Assembly (NCBI RefSeq): GCF_015999245.1
Contig: NZ_JAEAMR010000010.1
Span: 900,046 to 953,946 of the forward strand
Length of the DNA: 53,901 nt
Source of the DNA: Streptomyces sp. AV19
GTDB lineage: Bacteria; Actinomycetota; Actinomycetes; Streptomycetales; Streptomycetaceae
Direction: 5' to 3'
How positions within the stretch are numbered: position 1 is the first letter of the stretch; every line of letters begins with the position of its first letter. Under the pieces are notes generated by a model, which made no database searches, was not told where the DNA came from, and saw only the letters and a program-made list of their open reading frames with translations. Both the position numbers and the translations under genes were made by a program. This document shows, piece by piece, positions 9,466-21,076 of this stretch.

Positions 9466-10155
9466 GTGAGAAGCACGGGCGACGGTACAGCGGTCGGCAG
9501 TCCGTATCCGCTGCATGGGGGAACGGTCGAACCGGTGACCCGCCCCCACAGCCTCAACGGCATGGGGGGTACCCCCGTCCCCACCGCGGCGGCGGTCACC
9601 TCGCAGCGGGGGCACCGGGCCGGCACGGAGACGGAGACCGGGGGGGACGCCACGACCGGCACCGACACCATTGGTTACCGGGGGCCGACCGCGTGCGCGG
9701 CGGCCGGCATCACCTATCGACAGCTCGACTACTGGGCGCGCACCGGGCTGGTCGAGCCCAGCGTGCGGCCCGCCTACGGCTCGGGCAGCCAGCGGCTCTA
9801 CAGCTTCCGGGACGTCGTCGTCCTGAAGATCGTCAAACGGCTGCTGGACACCGGGGTCTCCCTGCAGAACATCCGCACCGCCGTCCAGCACCTGCGCTCG
9901 CGCGGCATGGCCGACCTCGCGCAGATGACGCTGATGAGCGACGGGGCCACGGTGTACGAATGCTCCTCGCCCGACGAGGTCGTCGGGCTGCTCCAGGGCG
10001 GGCAGGGCGTCTTCGGCATCGCCGTCGGGGTGGTGTGGCGCGACGTCGAGAGCGCGCTGGCCCAGCTGCACGGGGAGCGGGTGGACACGGGGGAGACGCT
10101 CGTCGGGCACAACCCGGCAGACGAGCTGGCGCGCCGCCGCAACCGGGCCGGCTGA
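9466..10155 (+). CDS. MerR-family regulator, Rv1830 (ResR/McdR)-like
   Basis: A 229-residue protein. The first ~65 residues are low-complexity and rich in Gly, Thr and Pro. A MerR winged helix follows (GYRGPTACAAAGITYRQLDYWARTGLV ... SGSQRLYSFRDVVVLKIVKRLLDTGVSLQNIRTAV), then a small C-terminal domain (GATVYECSSPDEVVGLL). GTG 9466 is chosen because GGAGG lies 5 nt upstream; a longer frame from 9388 would start upstream of the promoter. Synteny with M. tuberculosis Rv1830 suggests a growth or division regulator. Its own strong promoter separates it from the nuclease gene. Confidence 0.87.
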   Translation: MRSTGDGTAVGSPYPLHGGTVEPVTRPHSLNGMGGTPVPTAAAVTSQRGHRAGTETETGGDATTGTDTIGYRGPTACAAAGITYRQLDYWARTGLVEPSVRPAYGSGSQRLYSFRDVVVLKIVKRLLDTGVSLQNIRTAVQHLRSRGMADLAQMTLMSDGATVYECSSPDEVVGLLQGGQGVFGIAVGVVWRDVESALAQLHGERVDTGETLVGHNPADELARRRNRAG

Positions 10156-10234
10156 GGGGCTCGCGGGCGCCGCCACCGACACCCTGCGTCGCACATCGGT
10201 GCGATTGTCAGTGGTGTGCGGCACCATCTGTCAT

Positions 10235-11719
10235 GTGAGAGGTTCGCCGACGATCCTGCATCTGGACATGGACGCCTTCTACGCCTCGGTGGAGCAGGCG
10301 GCCAAGCCCAGCCTGCGCGGAAAGCCGGTGGTGGTGGGCGGCGTGGGCCCCCGTGGCGTGGTGGCCACGGCCTCGTACGAGGCGCGGGTCTTCGGCGTCC
10401 ACTCGGCCATGGCGACGGCCCAGGCACGCAGGCTCTGCCCCAACGCCGCGTATCTGCACCCGCGGTTCACCCTCTACCGGCAGATCAGCGACATCGTCAT
10501 GGAGCTGCTCGGCCGGCTGTCGCCGCTGGTCGAGCCGCTCAGCCTCGACGAGGCGTTCGTGGACCTGGAGGCGGGCGGCGTCGAGTGCTCCTCGGCGGCG
10601 GTCCGGGCCGTGGGCGAGCAACTGCGCAGGGACATCCGGGCGGCGACCGGGGTCAGCGGATCGGTGGGGCTCGCCGGGTCCAAGATGCTCGCGAAGATCG
10701 CCTCGGAGCAGGCGAAGCCGGACGGTCTCGTCGTCATCGAGCCCGGTACGGAGCTGGAGCTGCTGGGGCCGATGCCGGTGCGGACCATCCCGGGCGTCGG
10801 GCCCGCCACGGCGGAGGCGCTGCGGCGGGCCGGCATCCACACCGTGGCCGAGACGGGCGAGGCCGGCGAGGCGGAGCTGGTACGGCTGCTCGGCAAGGCC
10901 CACGGGGCGTCCCTGCACGCGCTGGCGACCGGTCACGACGACCGTCCCGTGGTGGCGGAGCGGGACGCGAAGTCCGTCTCGGTGGAGGACACCTTCGCCG
11001 AGGACCTCACCGACCGGACCCGCGTGCAGCTGGAGCTCGCGCGCCTGGCGGACCGGTGCGTGCGGCGGCTGCGGGATGCCGGGCGGTCCGGGCGCACGGT
11101 CGTCATCAAGGTCCGCCGTTACGACTTCTCGACCCTGACCCGCTCGGAGACCTTGCGGGGGCCGACGGACGACCCCGCCGTCGTGCGGGAGGCCGCTGCC
11201 CGGCTGCTGGAGGGGGTGGACACCTCGGAGGGCGTCCGGCTGCTCGGCGTGGGGGTCAGCGGGCTGGCCGACTACACGCAGGAGGACCTTTTCGCGTTCG
11301 CGCGGGCGCGGGCGGAGGAGGAGGCGGGGGCGGGAGCGGATGTGGGGGCCAGGGCCGGGGAGGCTGAGGGGGACGATCGGGGGGAGGACGAGGAGCGGGC
11401 GGATGCCGGGGGGCGGCCGCGGCAGTGGTTCCCGGGGCTGGATGTGGTCCACGCGGAGTTCGGTCGGGGCTGGGTTCAGGGGAGTGGGCTCGGGCGGGTC
11501 ACCGTGCGGTTCGAGGAGCCCTGGTCGGAGGTGCCGGGGCGGGTGCGGACGTTTGCTGCGGATGATGTGGCGTTGGAGCCGGCTGATCCTGTGCCGTTGT
11601 TGCGGCCGTCCTGTGTGGAGGGGGCGGAGGGGGAGTGTTCTGGTGGGGGCCGTGGGGGCGGTGGGGGTGCGCGGGCTTCGGCGGTGTTGGGGGGAGGAGG
11701 GGGCGTCAGTGCCGCCTGA
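10235..11719 (+). CDS. dinB: DNA polymerase IV (Y-family, DinB)
   Basis: A 494-residue Y-family polymerase with catalytic motifs LDMDAFYASVE near the N-terminus and LSLDEAFVDL about 90 residues later. Helix-hairpin-helix TIPGVGPATAEALRRAG and a little-finger domain follow. It performs translesion synthesis. After an acidic, Gly/Glu-rich linker there is an extra ~55-residue module (GLDVVHAEFGRGWVQGSGLGRVTVRFEE), which looks like the small SH3-like module found at the end of UvrD-type helicases. The tail is Gly-rich. GTG 10235 is preferred as it gives the usual RGSPTILHLDMD start; it has no ribosome-binding site. No mycobacterial-type LexA box was seen upstream. Confidence 0.9.
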   Translation: MRGSPTILHLDMDAFYASVEQAAKPSLRGKPVVVGGVGPRGVVATASYEARVFGVHSAMATAQARRLCPNAAYLHPRFTLYRQISDIVMELLGRLSPLVEPLSLDEAFVDLEAGGVECSSAAVRAVGEQLRRDIRAATGVSGSVGLAGSKMLAKIASEQAKPDGLVVIEPGTELELLGPMPVRTIPGVGPATAEALRRAGIHTVAETGEAGEAELVRLLGKAHGASLHALATGHDDRPVVAERDAKSVSVEDTFAEDLTDRTRVQLELARLADRCVRRLRDAGRSGRTVVIKVRRYDFSTLTRSETLRGPTDDPAVVREAAARLLEGVDTSEGVRLLGVGVSGLADYTQEDLFAFARARAEEEAGAGADVGARAGEAEGDDRGEDEERADAGGRPRQWFPGLDVVHAEFGRGWVQGSGLGRVTVRFEEPWSEVPGRVRTFAADDVALEPADPVPLLRPSCVEGAEGECSGGGRGGGGGARASAVLGGGGGVSAA

Positions 11720-11734
11720 TTTTGGTTTGCCCCA

Positions 11735-12010
11735 GCCCCGCCCTTTCACCGTTTCTTCCGGGGCTCCGCCCCGGGGCCCGGGCGGGGCTTCGCCGCGCGC
11801 AGGGCGGGGGCTGCGCCCCCTGCACCCCGCCGGGGGCTTCGCCCCCTGGACCCCCGCCTGGGGCTCCGCCCTCGGACCCCTACCTGGGGCTCCGCCACTG
11901 GAACCCGTTTCGGGGCTCGCCCCGGACCCCGCAACCGCGCTTCGCGCGGTTGTCCTCAAACTCCCCGGAGGGGGCAACCCCCAGACGGGCTGGTGCGGGG
12001 CTCAGCACCC
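11735..12010. repeat. Modular GC-rich intergenic repeat, copy 1
   Basis: The gap between the convergent dinB and PRC-barrel genes (11720-12172) holds no gene. It contains the module beginning CCGCCCTTTCACCGTTTCTT and then a chain of small hairpins of the form GGGGCTNCGCCCC and GGGGGCTTCGCCCCC, CGCGCTTCGCGCG, and GTCCTCAAACTCCCC. The same words recur at four other places in the window. It probably works as a two-way transcription terminator. Nothing else is seen in 12011-12172. Confidence 0.75.
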
Positions 12011-12172
12011 AAGGCCCGCGATGCGGCCGCGTCGTGTGCGCGGTGGAGGAGCAGCTGGACGGCGTCCGCGTTCGTCCTCAAGTGCCGGGCGGGCTGGGAT
12101 CGCTCCCCGCGTTGGTGTCTGGATCCGGATATCGGGAGGTGAAGCCCGGGCGCACAGCTCGGCCTCGTCGGT

Positions 12173-12520
12173 TCAAGGCTCGTGGGTCGGGTCGATGGGG
12201 GATTCCGGTGGCAGGCTCAGGCGGTAGTGGTGGTAGAGCCGGAGTTCCTGTTCGGGGGAGAGATGGCGGCCTACGCCCAGGTCGGGGGCTTCCCTGATGA
12301 GTGAGCGCTCGTAGGGGATGCGCAGCACCCCGTCGACGACCTCGCTCGGCTTCAGCGGGACGAACGCGTCGCGGCCGAAGAGCCCGGTGCGCACCGCCGC
12401 CCACTCCGGCGTGCCCGTCGCGTCGTCCAGGTACACCTCGTCCACGGTGCCGATCCTCGCGCCGTCGCGGTCGTAGGCCCTGCGCCCGATGAGGCTCCGG
12501 GGGTCGATGTCGGTCTGCAC
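12173..12520 (-). CDS. PRC-barrel domain protein
   Basis: A 115-residue cytoplasmic protein with one PRC-barrel domain (DIDPRSLIGRRAYDRDGARIGTVDEVYLDD ... WAAVRTGLFGRDAFVPL ... VLRIPYERSLI). A C-terminal helical tail follows (LSPEQELRLYHHYRL). The PRC fold binds RNA or proteins; many streptomycete copies are stress-related and uncharacterised. The GTG start has GGGAGGA 4-5 nt upstream. It is transcribed away from the glycine riboswitch and gcvP. Confidence 0.85.
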   Translation of the reverse strand: MQTDIDPRSLIGRRAYDRDGARIGTVDEVYLDDATGTPEWAAVRTGLFGRDAFVPLKPSEVVDGVLRIPYERSLIREAPDLGVGRHLSPEQELRLYHHYRLSLPPESPIDPTHEP

Positions 12521-12699
12521 GGTTCCTCCCGTGGGCTGCGCCCCCTGGGTCACGTCCGTCCCGCCGGGTTCCCCTGGAAGCTCATCACAAAGCCCATGAA
12601 AACCCGTGAGGGGCATGAAATGCCACATAGGAGGAAGGGGCTCTCGGGAGATCCTCCCGCGGCATCGCCGCTGGTAGTCTGGCGATTGGCCGCTGACCC

Positions 12700-12942
12700 C
12701 GCGCGGGAGAGTCCCTCAGGGACCCGGACAGGCATTGACCTGGAAGGGTTCGACGGGGGCGCCGAAGGAGCAAATCCTCCCCGGAATCTCTCAGGCACAC
12801 GTACCGCGCGGACGAGGTCACTCTGGAAAGCAGGGCGGGCCCCGGTCCTCGTACCATGCCGAGCCCCCCTCACCGACGGTGAAAGCCGGGCTGCCCGCAT
12901 GGGCCCGGTGAAGCTCTCAGGTCCAGTTGACAGAGGGGGAGG
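12700..12942 (+). promoter_or_regulatory. Tandem glycine riboswitch controlling gcvP
   Basis: Two glycine aptamers lie in series before gcvP. Aptamer I (about 12700-12835) has GCGGGAGAGTCCC, GCGCCGAAGGAGCAAATC, CTCTCAGGCACA and GGTCACTCTGGAAAGC. Aptamer II (about 12865-12942) has CACCGACGGTGAAAGCCGGG, AAGCTCTCAGGTCCAGTTGACAGAGGGGGA split over its 3' half. These are the conserved P1/P3 words of the class. A GGGTAC/GTACCC hairpin (12949-12970) lies between the aptamers and the ribosome-binding site and may be part of the expression platform. Such switches usually turn on glycine cleavage genes when glycine is high. Confidence 0.9.
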
Positions 12943-13003
12943 CCGTCCGGGTACCCGCGCCGTGGTACCCCTCGCAGGTCGTATGACCAGGAGGCCCCCG
13001 CAG

Positions 13004-15889
<2,886 letters not shown>

Positions 15890-15909
15890 TCGCACCTCGC
15901 ACAGGAGAA

Positions 15910-15944
15910 GGGCCGGTCCGGCGGTGCGCCGGACCGGCCCCTTT
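15910..15944 (+). terminator. Terminator after gcvP
   Basis: A perfect 14-bp stem (GGGCCGGTCCGGCG / CGCCGGACCGGCCC) with a 3-nt loop begins 20 bp after the gcvP stop and runs into CTTTCG. It may serve both gcvP and the convergent small gene. Confidence 0.85.
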
Positions 15945-15975
15945 CGCGTCGTCCTCCGGTGTGCCGGACGCCCCG

Positions 15976-16182
15976 TCAGGCGGCGGTCACGATCTGCTCG
16001 GTGCCGAGCGGCCGGTGCGGGGCGATGATCTGCCCGTCGGGCAGGAGCTCACCGGTGTCCTCGAAGACGAGGACGCCGTTGCACAGCAGGCTCCAGCCCT
16101 GCTGCGGGAAGTGGGCCACGAGATGCGCGGCTTCCCGGTCGGCTGAGTCGGCTGACGGGCACGCGGGCTGGTGCTGGCACAT
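15976..16182 (-). CDS. DUF5999 family small protein
   Basis: A 68-residue protein, MCQHQPACPSADSADREAAH to GTEQIVTAA. It matches the actinomycete DUF5999 family, with clustered CQHQPxCPSADSxDREAA, an EQGWSLLCNG-like centre (here QQGWSLLCNG) and FEDTGELLPDGQIIAPHRPL. The Cys/His residues at the N-terminus could bind metal; the function is unknown. ATG 16182 is preferred over upstream starts because the family begins at MCQHQ. The 304-bp gap upstream (16183-16486) shows only its probable promoter region and the hairpin listed next. Confidence 0.85.
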   Translation of the reverse strand: MCQHQPACPSADSADREAAHLVAHFPQQGWSLLCNGVLVFEDTGELLPDGQIIAPHRPLGTEQIVTAA

Positions 16183-16441
16183 GGGAGGGTTCTTTCGCTG
16201 GGATGTCGGTGATGCTGATGCTGTGCTGCGGCTCGATGCGGTGGTCATGCCGCCCCCCGTTGCGATTCGGTCGGTCGGTCCCAGTGTTGCCCTACGGGCG
16301 TGATTCCGCAGGGATTTCATGGCAGCGGTCCTCTGTGGAGGAGGACGCGTCACCCATGCGGACGGTTGCTGTCAACAAGGCTGTCGCTTCGGTCGATTCG
16401 GGTCGGCGCCGGCGAGGTTCACCCGAGTGGGTGAGGGCTCG

Positions 16442-16476
16442 CGCGGCGCCCCGCGAGCCGGGCGCGGGGCGCCGCG
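16442..16476 (-). terminator. Hairpin terminator of the 16487-17074 gene
   Basis: CGCGGCGCCCCGCG (16442-16455) pairs perfectly with CGCGGGGCGCCGCG (16463-16476) over a 7-nt loop. It begins 10 bp past the stop codon of the minus-strand gene. Confidence 0.75.
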
Positions 16477-16486
16477 AAGGGGCGCG

Positions 16487-17074
16487 TCAGGCGGACTTCT
16501 GCAGCAGCGGCGCGGCCGTCAGCCGGAGGGTGAGGACCGGCAGCAGGTCGGCGAAGCGGTGCGGGCGGTGCGCGGCGATGCCCGGTGGCGCGGGGGCGAG
16601 CGGCACCAGCAGGTCGCCGGGGGCCGGCAGGCCCGACTCGGCGTCGGCCGTGACGTCGCCGTGCAGCCAGAGGGTGCACATGTAGAGGCCGGGGACGGTC
16701 AGCAGCCGGGGCTGGTACGGGGCGGACAGCGACTCGGCCTGGCGCAGCGCCAGTTCGGTGGAGGCGACGTACGGCCCCTCGAAGAAGTGCGAGAACGCCC
16801 ATCCGTCCGGGGTCAGCATCGTCTCGCCCGCGGCGATCGCGCGCTCGTCCTCCTTGATGAGGAAGCGCCAGCCCGTCAACCGGGTGCGCGGTGCGCCGCC
16901 GGCCGGCAGGACCGGCTCCAGCACGTGGACGGGCAGGGTGAGTTCGTAGCTGAGGGAGCCCTGCGCGGCCTTCAGGGACGGGGTACGGGTCTCGCGGACG
17001 GCGGTGGGGGAGCCGAGGGCCGTGCGGATGCTGCGGAGGGCAGGCGCGGGTGCTGGGGGGACATGCAGGGGCAT
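16487..17074 (-). CDS. Hypothetical protein, unrecognised family
   Basis: A 195-residue protein with normal Streptomyces codon bias. No membrane helix or signal peptide is obvious. Features visible are a proline/alanine-rich start, YELTLPVHVLEPVLPAGG, GWRFLIKEDERAIAAGETML, FFEGPYVASTELALRQAE and VPGLYMCTLWLHGD. It seems to be a soluble alpha/beta protein. ATG 17074 is preceded by GAGAGG about 10 nt upstream. It is a single-gene unit ended by a strong hairpin. I do not recognise the family and assign no function. Confidence 0.75.
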   Translation of the reverse strand: MPLHVPPAPAPALRSIRTALGSPTAVRETRTPSLKAAQGSLSYELTLPVHVLEPVLPAGGAPRTRLTGWRFLIKEDERAIAAGETMLTPDGWAFSHFFEGPYVASTELALRQAESLSAPYQPRLLTVPGLYMCTLWLHGDVTADAESGLPAPGDLLVPLAPAPPGIAAHRPHRFADLLPVLTLRLTAAPLLQKSA

Positions 17075-17548
17075 GACGGTTCGCCTCTCACTTCGGAGAC
17101 ACGCGGTGCTGGGCAGTGACGACGCTGTCGGTGTGCGGGGTCAGAGGGGGAGCCGGGACCGACTGCCGGGGCCTACTCTCTGCCTCAACCCGAGTTTATA
17201 CGACACGTGTTCACATGGTGTTTCGGGTAGCTGTCGCCGGTATTTCCGGCAAGGAGATATCAGGGCCGCCTGCGGGGTGGATTTCGGTGATTTCGTTCCG
17301 AGCCGCACACGCCTGACCTCGGTTTCTTTCCCGAGGACGGTAGGCCGAAACTCGCCGGTGTTTATGACCCGCGCAATCCCCGGTGCCGGGAGCTGCCGTC
17401 ATGCCAAGGGAATGTGCCGGAGTGCACTCAGCCTCCAGCCTACCGGTTATGCGGTCGGCACGAGGCGTTTCGATCGCGCCGCCTGGGCATCATCGTCCGT
17501 GACGACGGCGGCCGGCGCCGCGGCGGCCCGCTTGAGGAGGGAAGGGCT
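17075..17548. other. Intergenic region between divergent genes
   Basis: 474 bp separating the hypothetical gene (leftward) from the GCS2-type gene (rightward). It is less GC-rich than its surroundings around 17190-17300 (GAGTTTATACGACACG; GTCGCCGGTATTTCCGGC, with a short GCCGG/CCGGC hairpin at 17236-17250). This fits a two-way promoter region. I could not fix a convincing -35/-10 pair, and no open frame here has coding bias. Confidence 0.5.
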
Positions 17549-19048
17549 TCCATGGGTGAGAAGGTCGCGGTCGTGGGGTTCGACCTGGCCGACCGGCAGC
17601 GCCACCGGGACAAGCTCCGGCAGTGTCTGCAAGCGCTGGCGAGGTTACTCGGGGAGCGGCGTTTCGACCGTCCCCGCAACCTTATGGGGCTGGAGATCGA
17701 GTTGAATCTGGCGGGCCCCGACGGCATGCCGAGCATGATGAATGCCAAGGTGCTGGAGCGGATCGCGAGCCATGATTTCCAGACCGAACTCGGGCAGTTC
17801 AACCTCGAAGTGAACATTGTCCCGCACCGGTTGTCTGGGGCCGTTCTCGACCAGCTCGCCGAGGAGTTGCGCACCGGCCTCTCCTATGCCGACCGAAAGG
17901 CCCGGGAAGTCGGTTCCCGAATAGTGATGATCGGCATTCTGCCGACGCTCGGCCAGGCCGACCTGGTCCCCGCGAACTTCTCCGCCGCCGACCGCTACGC
18001 CCTGCTCAACGCCCAGTTGGTGGCGGCGCGCGGCGAGGACTTCACCATCGACATCGACGGCGTCGAACGGCTGGCGTGCACCGCGGGCTCCATCTGTCCC
18101 GAGGCCGCCTGCACCTCCGTCCAGCTGCACCTCCAGGTCACCCCGGGCCGGTTCGCCGCCGTGTGGAACGCGGCCCAGGCCATCGCCGCCGCGCAGATCG
18201 CCGTGGGCGCCAACTCGCCCTTCCTCTTCGGCCGCGAGCTGTGGCGCGAGTCCCGGCCGCCGCTGTTCGTCCAGTCCACCGACACCCGCCCGCCGGAGCT
18301 CAAGGCGCAAGGGGTGCGGCCACGCACCTGGTTCGGCGAGCGCTGGATCGACTCCGCCTACGAACTCTTCGAGGAGAACCTGCGGTTCTACCCGCCGATC
18401 CTGCCCATCAGCGGCGACGAGGACCCGCTGCGCGTCCTGGACGAAGGCGGGGTGCCGCGGCTGGACGAACTCACGCTGCACAACGGCACGATCTACCGCT
18501 GGAACCGTCCCGTCTACGGCATCGCCGACGGCGTCCCCCACCTGCGGGTGGAGAACCGGGTGCTGCCCGCCGGTCCGACCGTCGCCGACGTCCTGGCCAA
18601 CACCGCGTTCTACTACGGCCTGGTCCGGGCCCTCGCCGAGGAGCCGCGGCCGGTGTGGACGCGGCTGCCCTTCGCGGTGGCCGCCGACAACTTCGACACC
18701 GCCTGCCGGCACGGCATCGACGCCGTGCTGCGCTGGCCGAAGGCGGGCCGCGGCGGCGTCGCCCCGGTGCCGGCCGTCCGCCTGGTCCGCGAGGAACTGC
18801 TGCCGCTGGCCGCCGCCGGGCTGGACGCCTGGGGCGTCGAACCGGCCGACCGCGACCGCTACCTGGGGATCATCGAGGGCCGCTGCCGGTGGCGGGCCAA
18901 CGGGGCGTCCTGGCAGGCGGCCACCTACCACGCGGCGCGGGACAAGGGCCTGGACCGGCACGCCGCGCTGGCCGCCACCACGCGCCGCTACTGCGAACTG
19001 ATGGCCACCGGGGAGCCGGTGCACACCTGGCCCGTCGGCACCGGCTGA
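17549..19048 (+). CDS. Glutamate-cysteine ligase (GCS2) family protein
   Basis: A 499-residue protein of the GCS2-type carboxylate-amine ligase fold. GLEIELN near residue 51 corresponds to the metal-binding acidic motif of the family. Conserved later parts include LGQFNLEVNIVPHRLSG, VGANSPFLFGRELWRESRPPLF and HLRVENRVLPAGPTVADVLAN. Members ligate glutamate to an amine or thiol amino acid with ATP. Streptomycetes use mycothiol rather than glutathione, so the true substrate is uncertain. ATG 17549 has GAGGAGGG about 11 nt upstream. It stands alone, 89 bp before the protease gene. Confidence 0.8.
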   Translation, partial: SMGEKVAVVGFDLADRQRHRDKLRQCLQALARLLGERRFDRPRNLMGLEIELNLAGPDGMPSMMNAKVLERIASHDFQTELGQFNLEVNIVPHRLSGAVLDQLAEELRTGLSYADRKAREVGSRIVMIGILPTLGQADLVPANFSAADRYALLNAQLVAARGEDFTIDIDGVERLACTAGSICPEAACTSVQLHLQVTPGRFAAVWNAAQAIAAAQIAVGANSPFLFGRELWRESRPPLFVQSTDTRPPELKAQGVRPRTWFGERWIDSAYELFEENLRFYPPILPISGDEDPLRVLDEGGVPRLDELTLHNGTIYRWNRPVYGIADGVPHLRVENRVLPAGPTVADVLANTAFYYGLVRALAEEPRPVWTRLPFAVAADNFDTACRHGIDAVLRWPKAGRGGVAPVPAVRLVREELLPLAAAGLDAWGVEPADRDRYLGIIEGRCRWRANGASWQAATYHAARDKGLDRHAALAATTRRYCELMATGEPVHTWPVGTG

Positions 19049-19137
19049 CACGGCCGACCCCCTGTCGTCCGGCCACCGGGCCGTCGGGCAAGCTGTGACG
19101 GACCGAACGGCCGGACGACGGATGCGGGAGTGGTGGA

Positions 19138-19959
19138 GTGCGGCAGAACGCCCGGGACACGGCGAGGACCCCGGCGGCCGGGCCGGGACGGACGGCCGGG
19201 CCCGGGCTGTCGCGGCGCACGCTGGGCACCGAGACCCTGCTGGTGCTCGCCCTGTCGCTGGGCGCCAGCGCGGTCTCCGCGCTGATCAGCTTCATCGGTG
19301 CCGCGACCCGGCCGGGCGGGCTGAAGGACCAGGCCGCCCGGCTCAACGCCTCGCACGCGCCCGGCCGGCCCTGGCTGGACCTGGCCTGGCAGGTCTTCGG
19401 CATCGCCACCGCGCTGGTGCCCGTGTTCCTCGTCGTCCACCTGCTGCTGCGCGAGGGGGCCGGCCCGCGGACGATCGGCCTCGACCGCCGCCGGCCCGGC
19501 TCCGACCTGGCCCGCGGCACCGCCGTCGCGGCGGTGGTCGGCGGCACCGGCCTGCTCCTCTACCTCGGGGCCCGGGCCGCCGGCGGCAACCTGACCGTGG
19601 TGCCGGAGTCCCTGCCGGACGTCTGGTGGAAGTTCCCGGTGCTGATCGCCTCCGCCGTGCAGAACGCGGTCCTGGAGGAGGTCGTGGTCGTCGGCTACCT
19701 GCTGCGCCGGCTCGGGCAGCTGGGCTGGTCGCCGGCGGCCGCGCTGGCCGCGAGCGCGGTGCTGCGCGGCTCGTACCACCTCTACCAGGGCATCGGCGGC
19801 CTCGTCGGGAACATGGCGATGGGCGTGCTCTTCGTCCTCCTCTACCGGCGCTGGGGCCGGGTGGGCCCGCTGGTGGCCGCGCACGCCCTGATCGACGTCG
19901 TGGCCTTCGTCGGCTACGCGCTGCTCGCCGGACATGTGAGCTGGCTGCCGACGGGCTGA
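19138..19959 (+). CDS. CPBP-family intramembrane metalloprotease
   Basis: A 273-residue membrane protein with about seven hydrophobic helices. It carries the CPBP (Abi/CAAX protease) motifs: EE in AVLEEVVVVGYLLRRLG, a first histidine in RGSYHLYQG, and HALID near the C-terminus. These residues form the zinc or glutamate active site in the membrane. Substrates in streptomycetes are unknown. The N-terminus is Ala/Pro/Arg-rich. The GTG start at 19138 follows a weak GGGAG. No operon partner is seen. Confidence 0.85.
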   Translation: MRQNARDTARTPAAGPGRTAGPGLSRRTLGTETLLVLALSLGASAVSALISFIGAATRPGGLKDQAARLNASHAPGRPWLDLAWQVFGIATALVPVFLVVHLLLREGAGPRTIGLDRRRPGSDLARGTAVAAVVGGTGLLLYLGARAAGGNLTVVPESLPDVWWKFPVLIASAVQNAVLEEVVVVGYLLRRLGQLGWSPAAALAASAVLRGSYHLYQGIGGLVGNMAMGVLFVLLYRRWGRVGPLVAAHALIDVVAFVGYALLAGHVSWLPTG

Positions 19960-20118
19960 CGGGCGTCCGGTTCAAGGCCTGTCCGACGGCTCTTGGACCG
20001 CCGCCAGGCAGGCCGCCCCTGCCGCGTGGCGCGACTCGTGAGCTGCCGACCGCCTTACAGGGAGCACCTGCACCTGCGAGGCGGCGGTCTCAAGAGCCGT
20101 CGGGCACGGCTTGGTGGC

Positions 20119-20934
20119 CTAGACGAGCAGCTCGCCGTCGATGACGGTGACGGCGTCGCCGGTCAGCAGGGCCCGCTCCCCGCGCAGGGATACCCGTACC
20201 CGGCCCTGCCGGGCCCCGCCCTGCAGCCCCGTCAGCTCCGTGCGCCCCAGGCGCGCGGACCAGAACGGGGCCAGCGCGGTGTGCGCGCTGCCGGTGACGG
20301 GGTCCTCGTCGATGCCCGCGTTCGGGAAGAAGCCGCGCGAGACGAAGTCGTAGCCGCGCGTGGGGTCCTCGGCGGGCGCGGTGACGATGACGCCGCGGCG
20401 GGACCGCTCGGCCAGGGCCCGCGGGTCGGGGGCCAGGGCATGGACGGTCTTCTCGTCGGCCAGCTCCACCAGCAGGTCGCCGAGGTGGCGGCTGGTGTCG
20501 TGCACGCCCAGCAGCCGGGCGCCCAGGATGCCGGCCAGCCCGTCCGGAGCGGCGACGGGGGTGAGCGGGGAGGTCGGGAAGTCCAGGGTGATCGAGCCGT
20601 CCCCGCCCGCCGTCGTGGTCAGGGCGCCGCAGCGGGCGGCGAACCGCACGGTTCCCGTGGCCGTCCCGGTGGTGTGCAGGACGTGCGCGGTGGCGAGCGT
20701 GGCGTGCCCGCACATGTCCACCTCGGTCGTCGGGGTGAACCAGCGCAGCGCCCAGTCCGCCTCCGCGGCGGCGCCCAGCGGGTGGGCGAACGCCGTCTCG
20801 GACAGGTTGACCTCGGTGGCGATCTTCTGGAGCCGCTCGTCGTCGGGGAAACCCTCGGGTCCGAAGAGCAGGACGCCCGCGGGGTTGCCGGCGAAGGGGC
20901 GGTCGGTGAAAGCGTCGACGATTCGGATGCGCAT
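20119..20934 (-). CDS. PhzF family phenazine-biosynthesis-like isomerase/epimerase
   Basis: A 271-residue protein of the PhzF/DAP-epimerase fold. It shows the N-terminal signature VDAFTDRPFAGNPAGVLL, the catalytic Glu region VNLSETAF, the strand WFTPTTEVDMCGHATLA, and IDEDPVTGSAHTALAPFW in the second half. No phenazine genes are near, so the substrate is unknown; most genomic copies are stand-alone. The ATG start 20934 gives the usual RIRIVDAFTD beginning. It is divergent from the PadR gene. Confidence 0.9.
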   Translation of the reverse strand: MRIRIVDAFTDRPFAGNPAGVLLFGPEGFPDDERLQKIATEVNLSETAFAHPLGAAAEADWALRWFTPTTEVDMCGHATLATAHVLHTTGTATGTVRFAARCGALTTTAGGDGSITLDFPTSPLTPVAAPDGLAGILGARLLGVHDTSRHLGDLLVELADEKTVHALAPDPRALAERSRRGVIVTAPAEDPTRGYDFVSRGFFPNAGIDEDPVTGSAHTALAPFWSARLGRTELTGLQGGARQGRVRVSLRGERALLTGDAVTVIDGELLV

Positions 20935-21047
20935 GGCGCGACCGTAGGCGCGGCGGCGGGTCGGCGTACACGGCCAATGGGGGAGAAGTGGACCCGGGGC
21001 CCGGGGCGGGTGCGCCCTTCCGGAGGGGAGGAATCGCAGTCGGGGTC

Positions 21048-21076
21048 TTGTCGTCCGAACGTTACCGATATATCGT
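21048..21076 (+). promoter_or_regulatory. padR-type gene promoter overlapped by a palindromic operator
   Basis: TTGTCG (21048-21053) and TATCGT (21071-21076) are 17 bp apart. The perfect 10-bp palindrome CGATATATCG (21066-21075) covers the -10 box. A further partly symmetrical element, CATCGTGAACGATCGATG, follows at about 21082-21099. This layout suggests that the PadR protein represses its own gene. Confidence 0.65.

Noticed and set aside
15976..16353. 125-codon version of the DUF5999 gene
   Set aside because: The first 57 codons are Arg/Ser/Thr-rich without similarity to the family, which begins at MCQHQ; the shorter start at 16182 is used.
20119..20934. PhzF-like gene as evidence for a phenazine cluster
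   Set aside because: No other phenazine genes are in the window; PhzF-fold proteins are common as single genes of other function.
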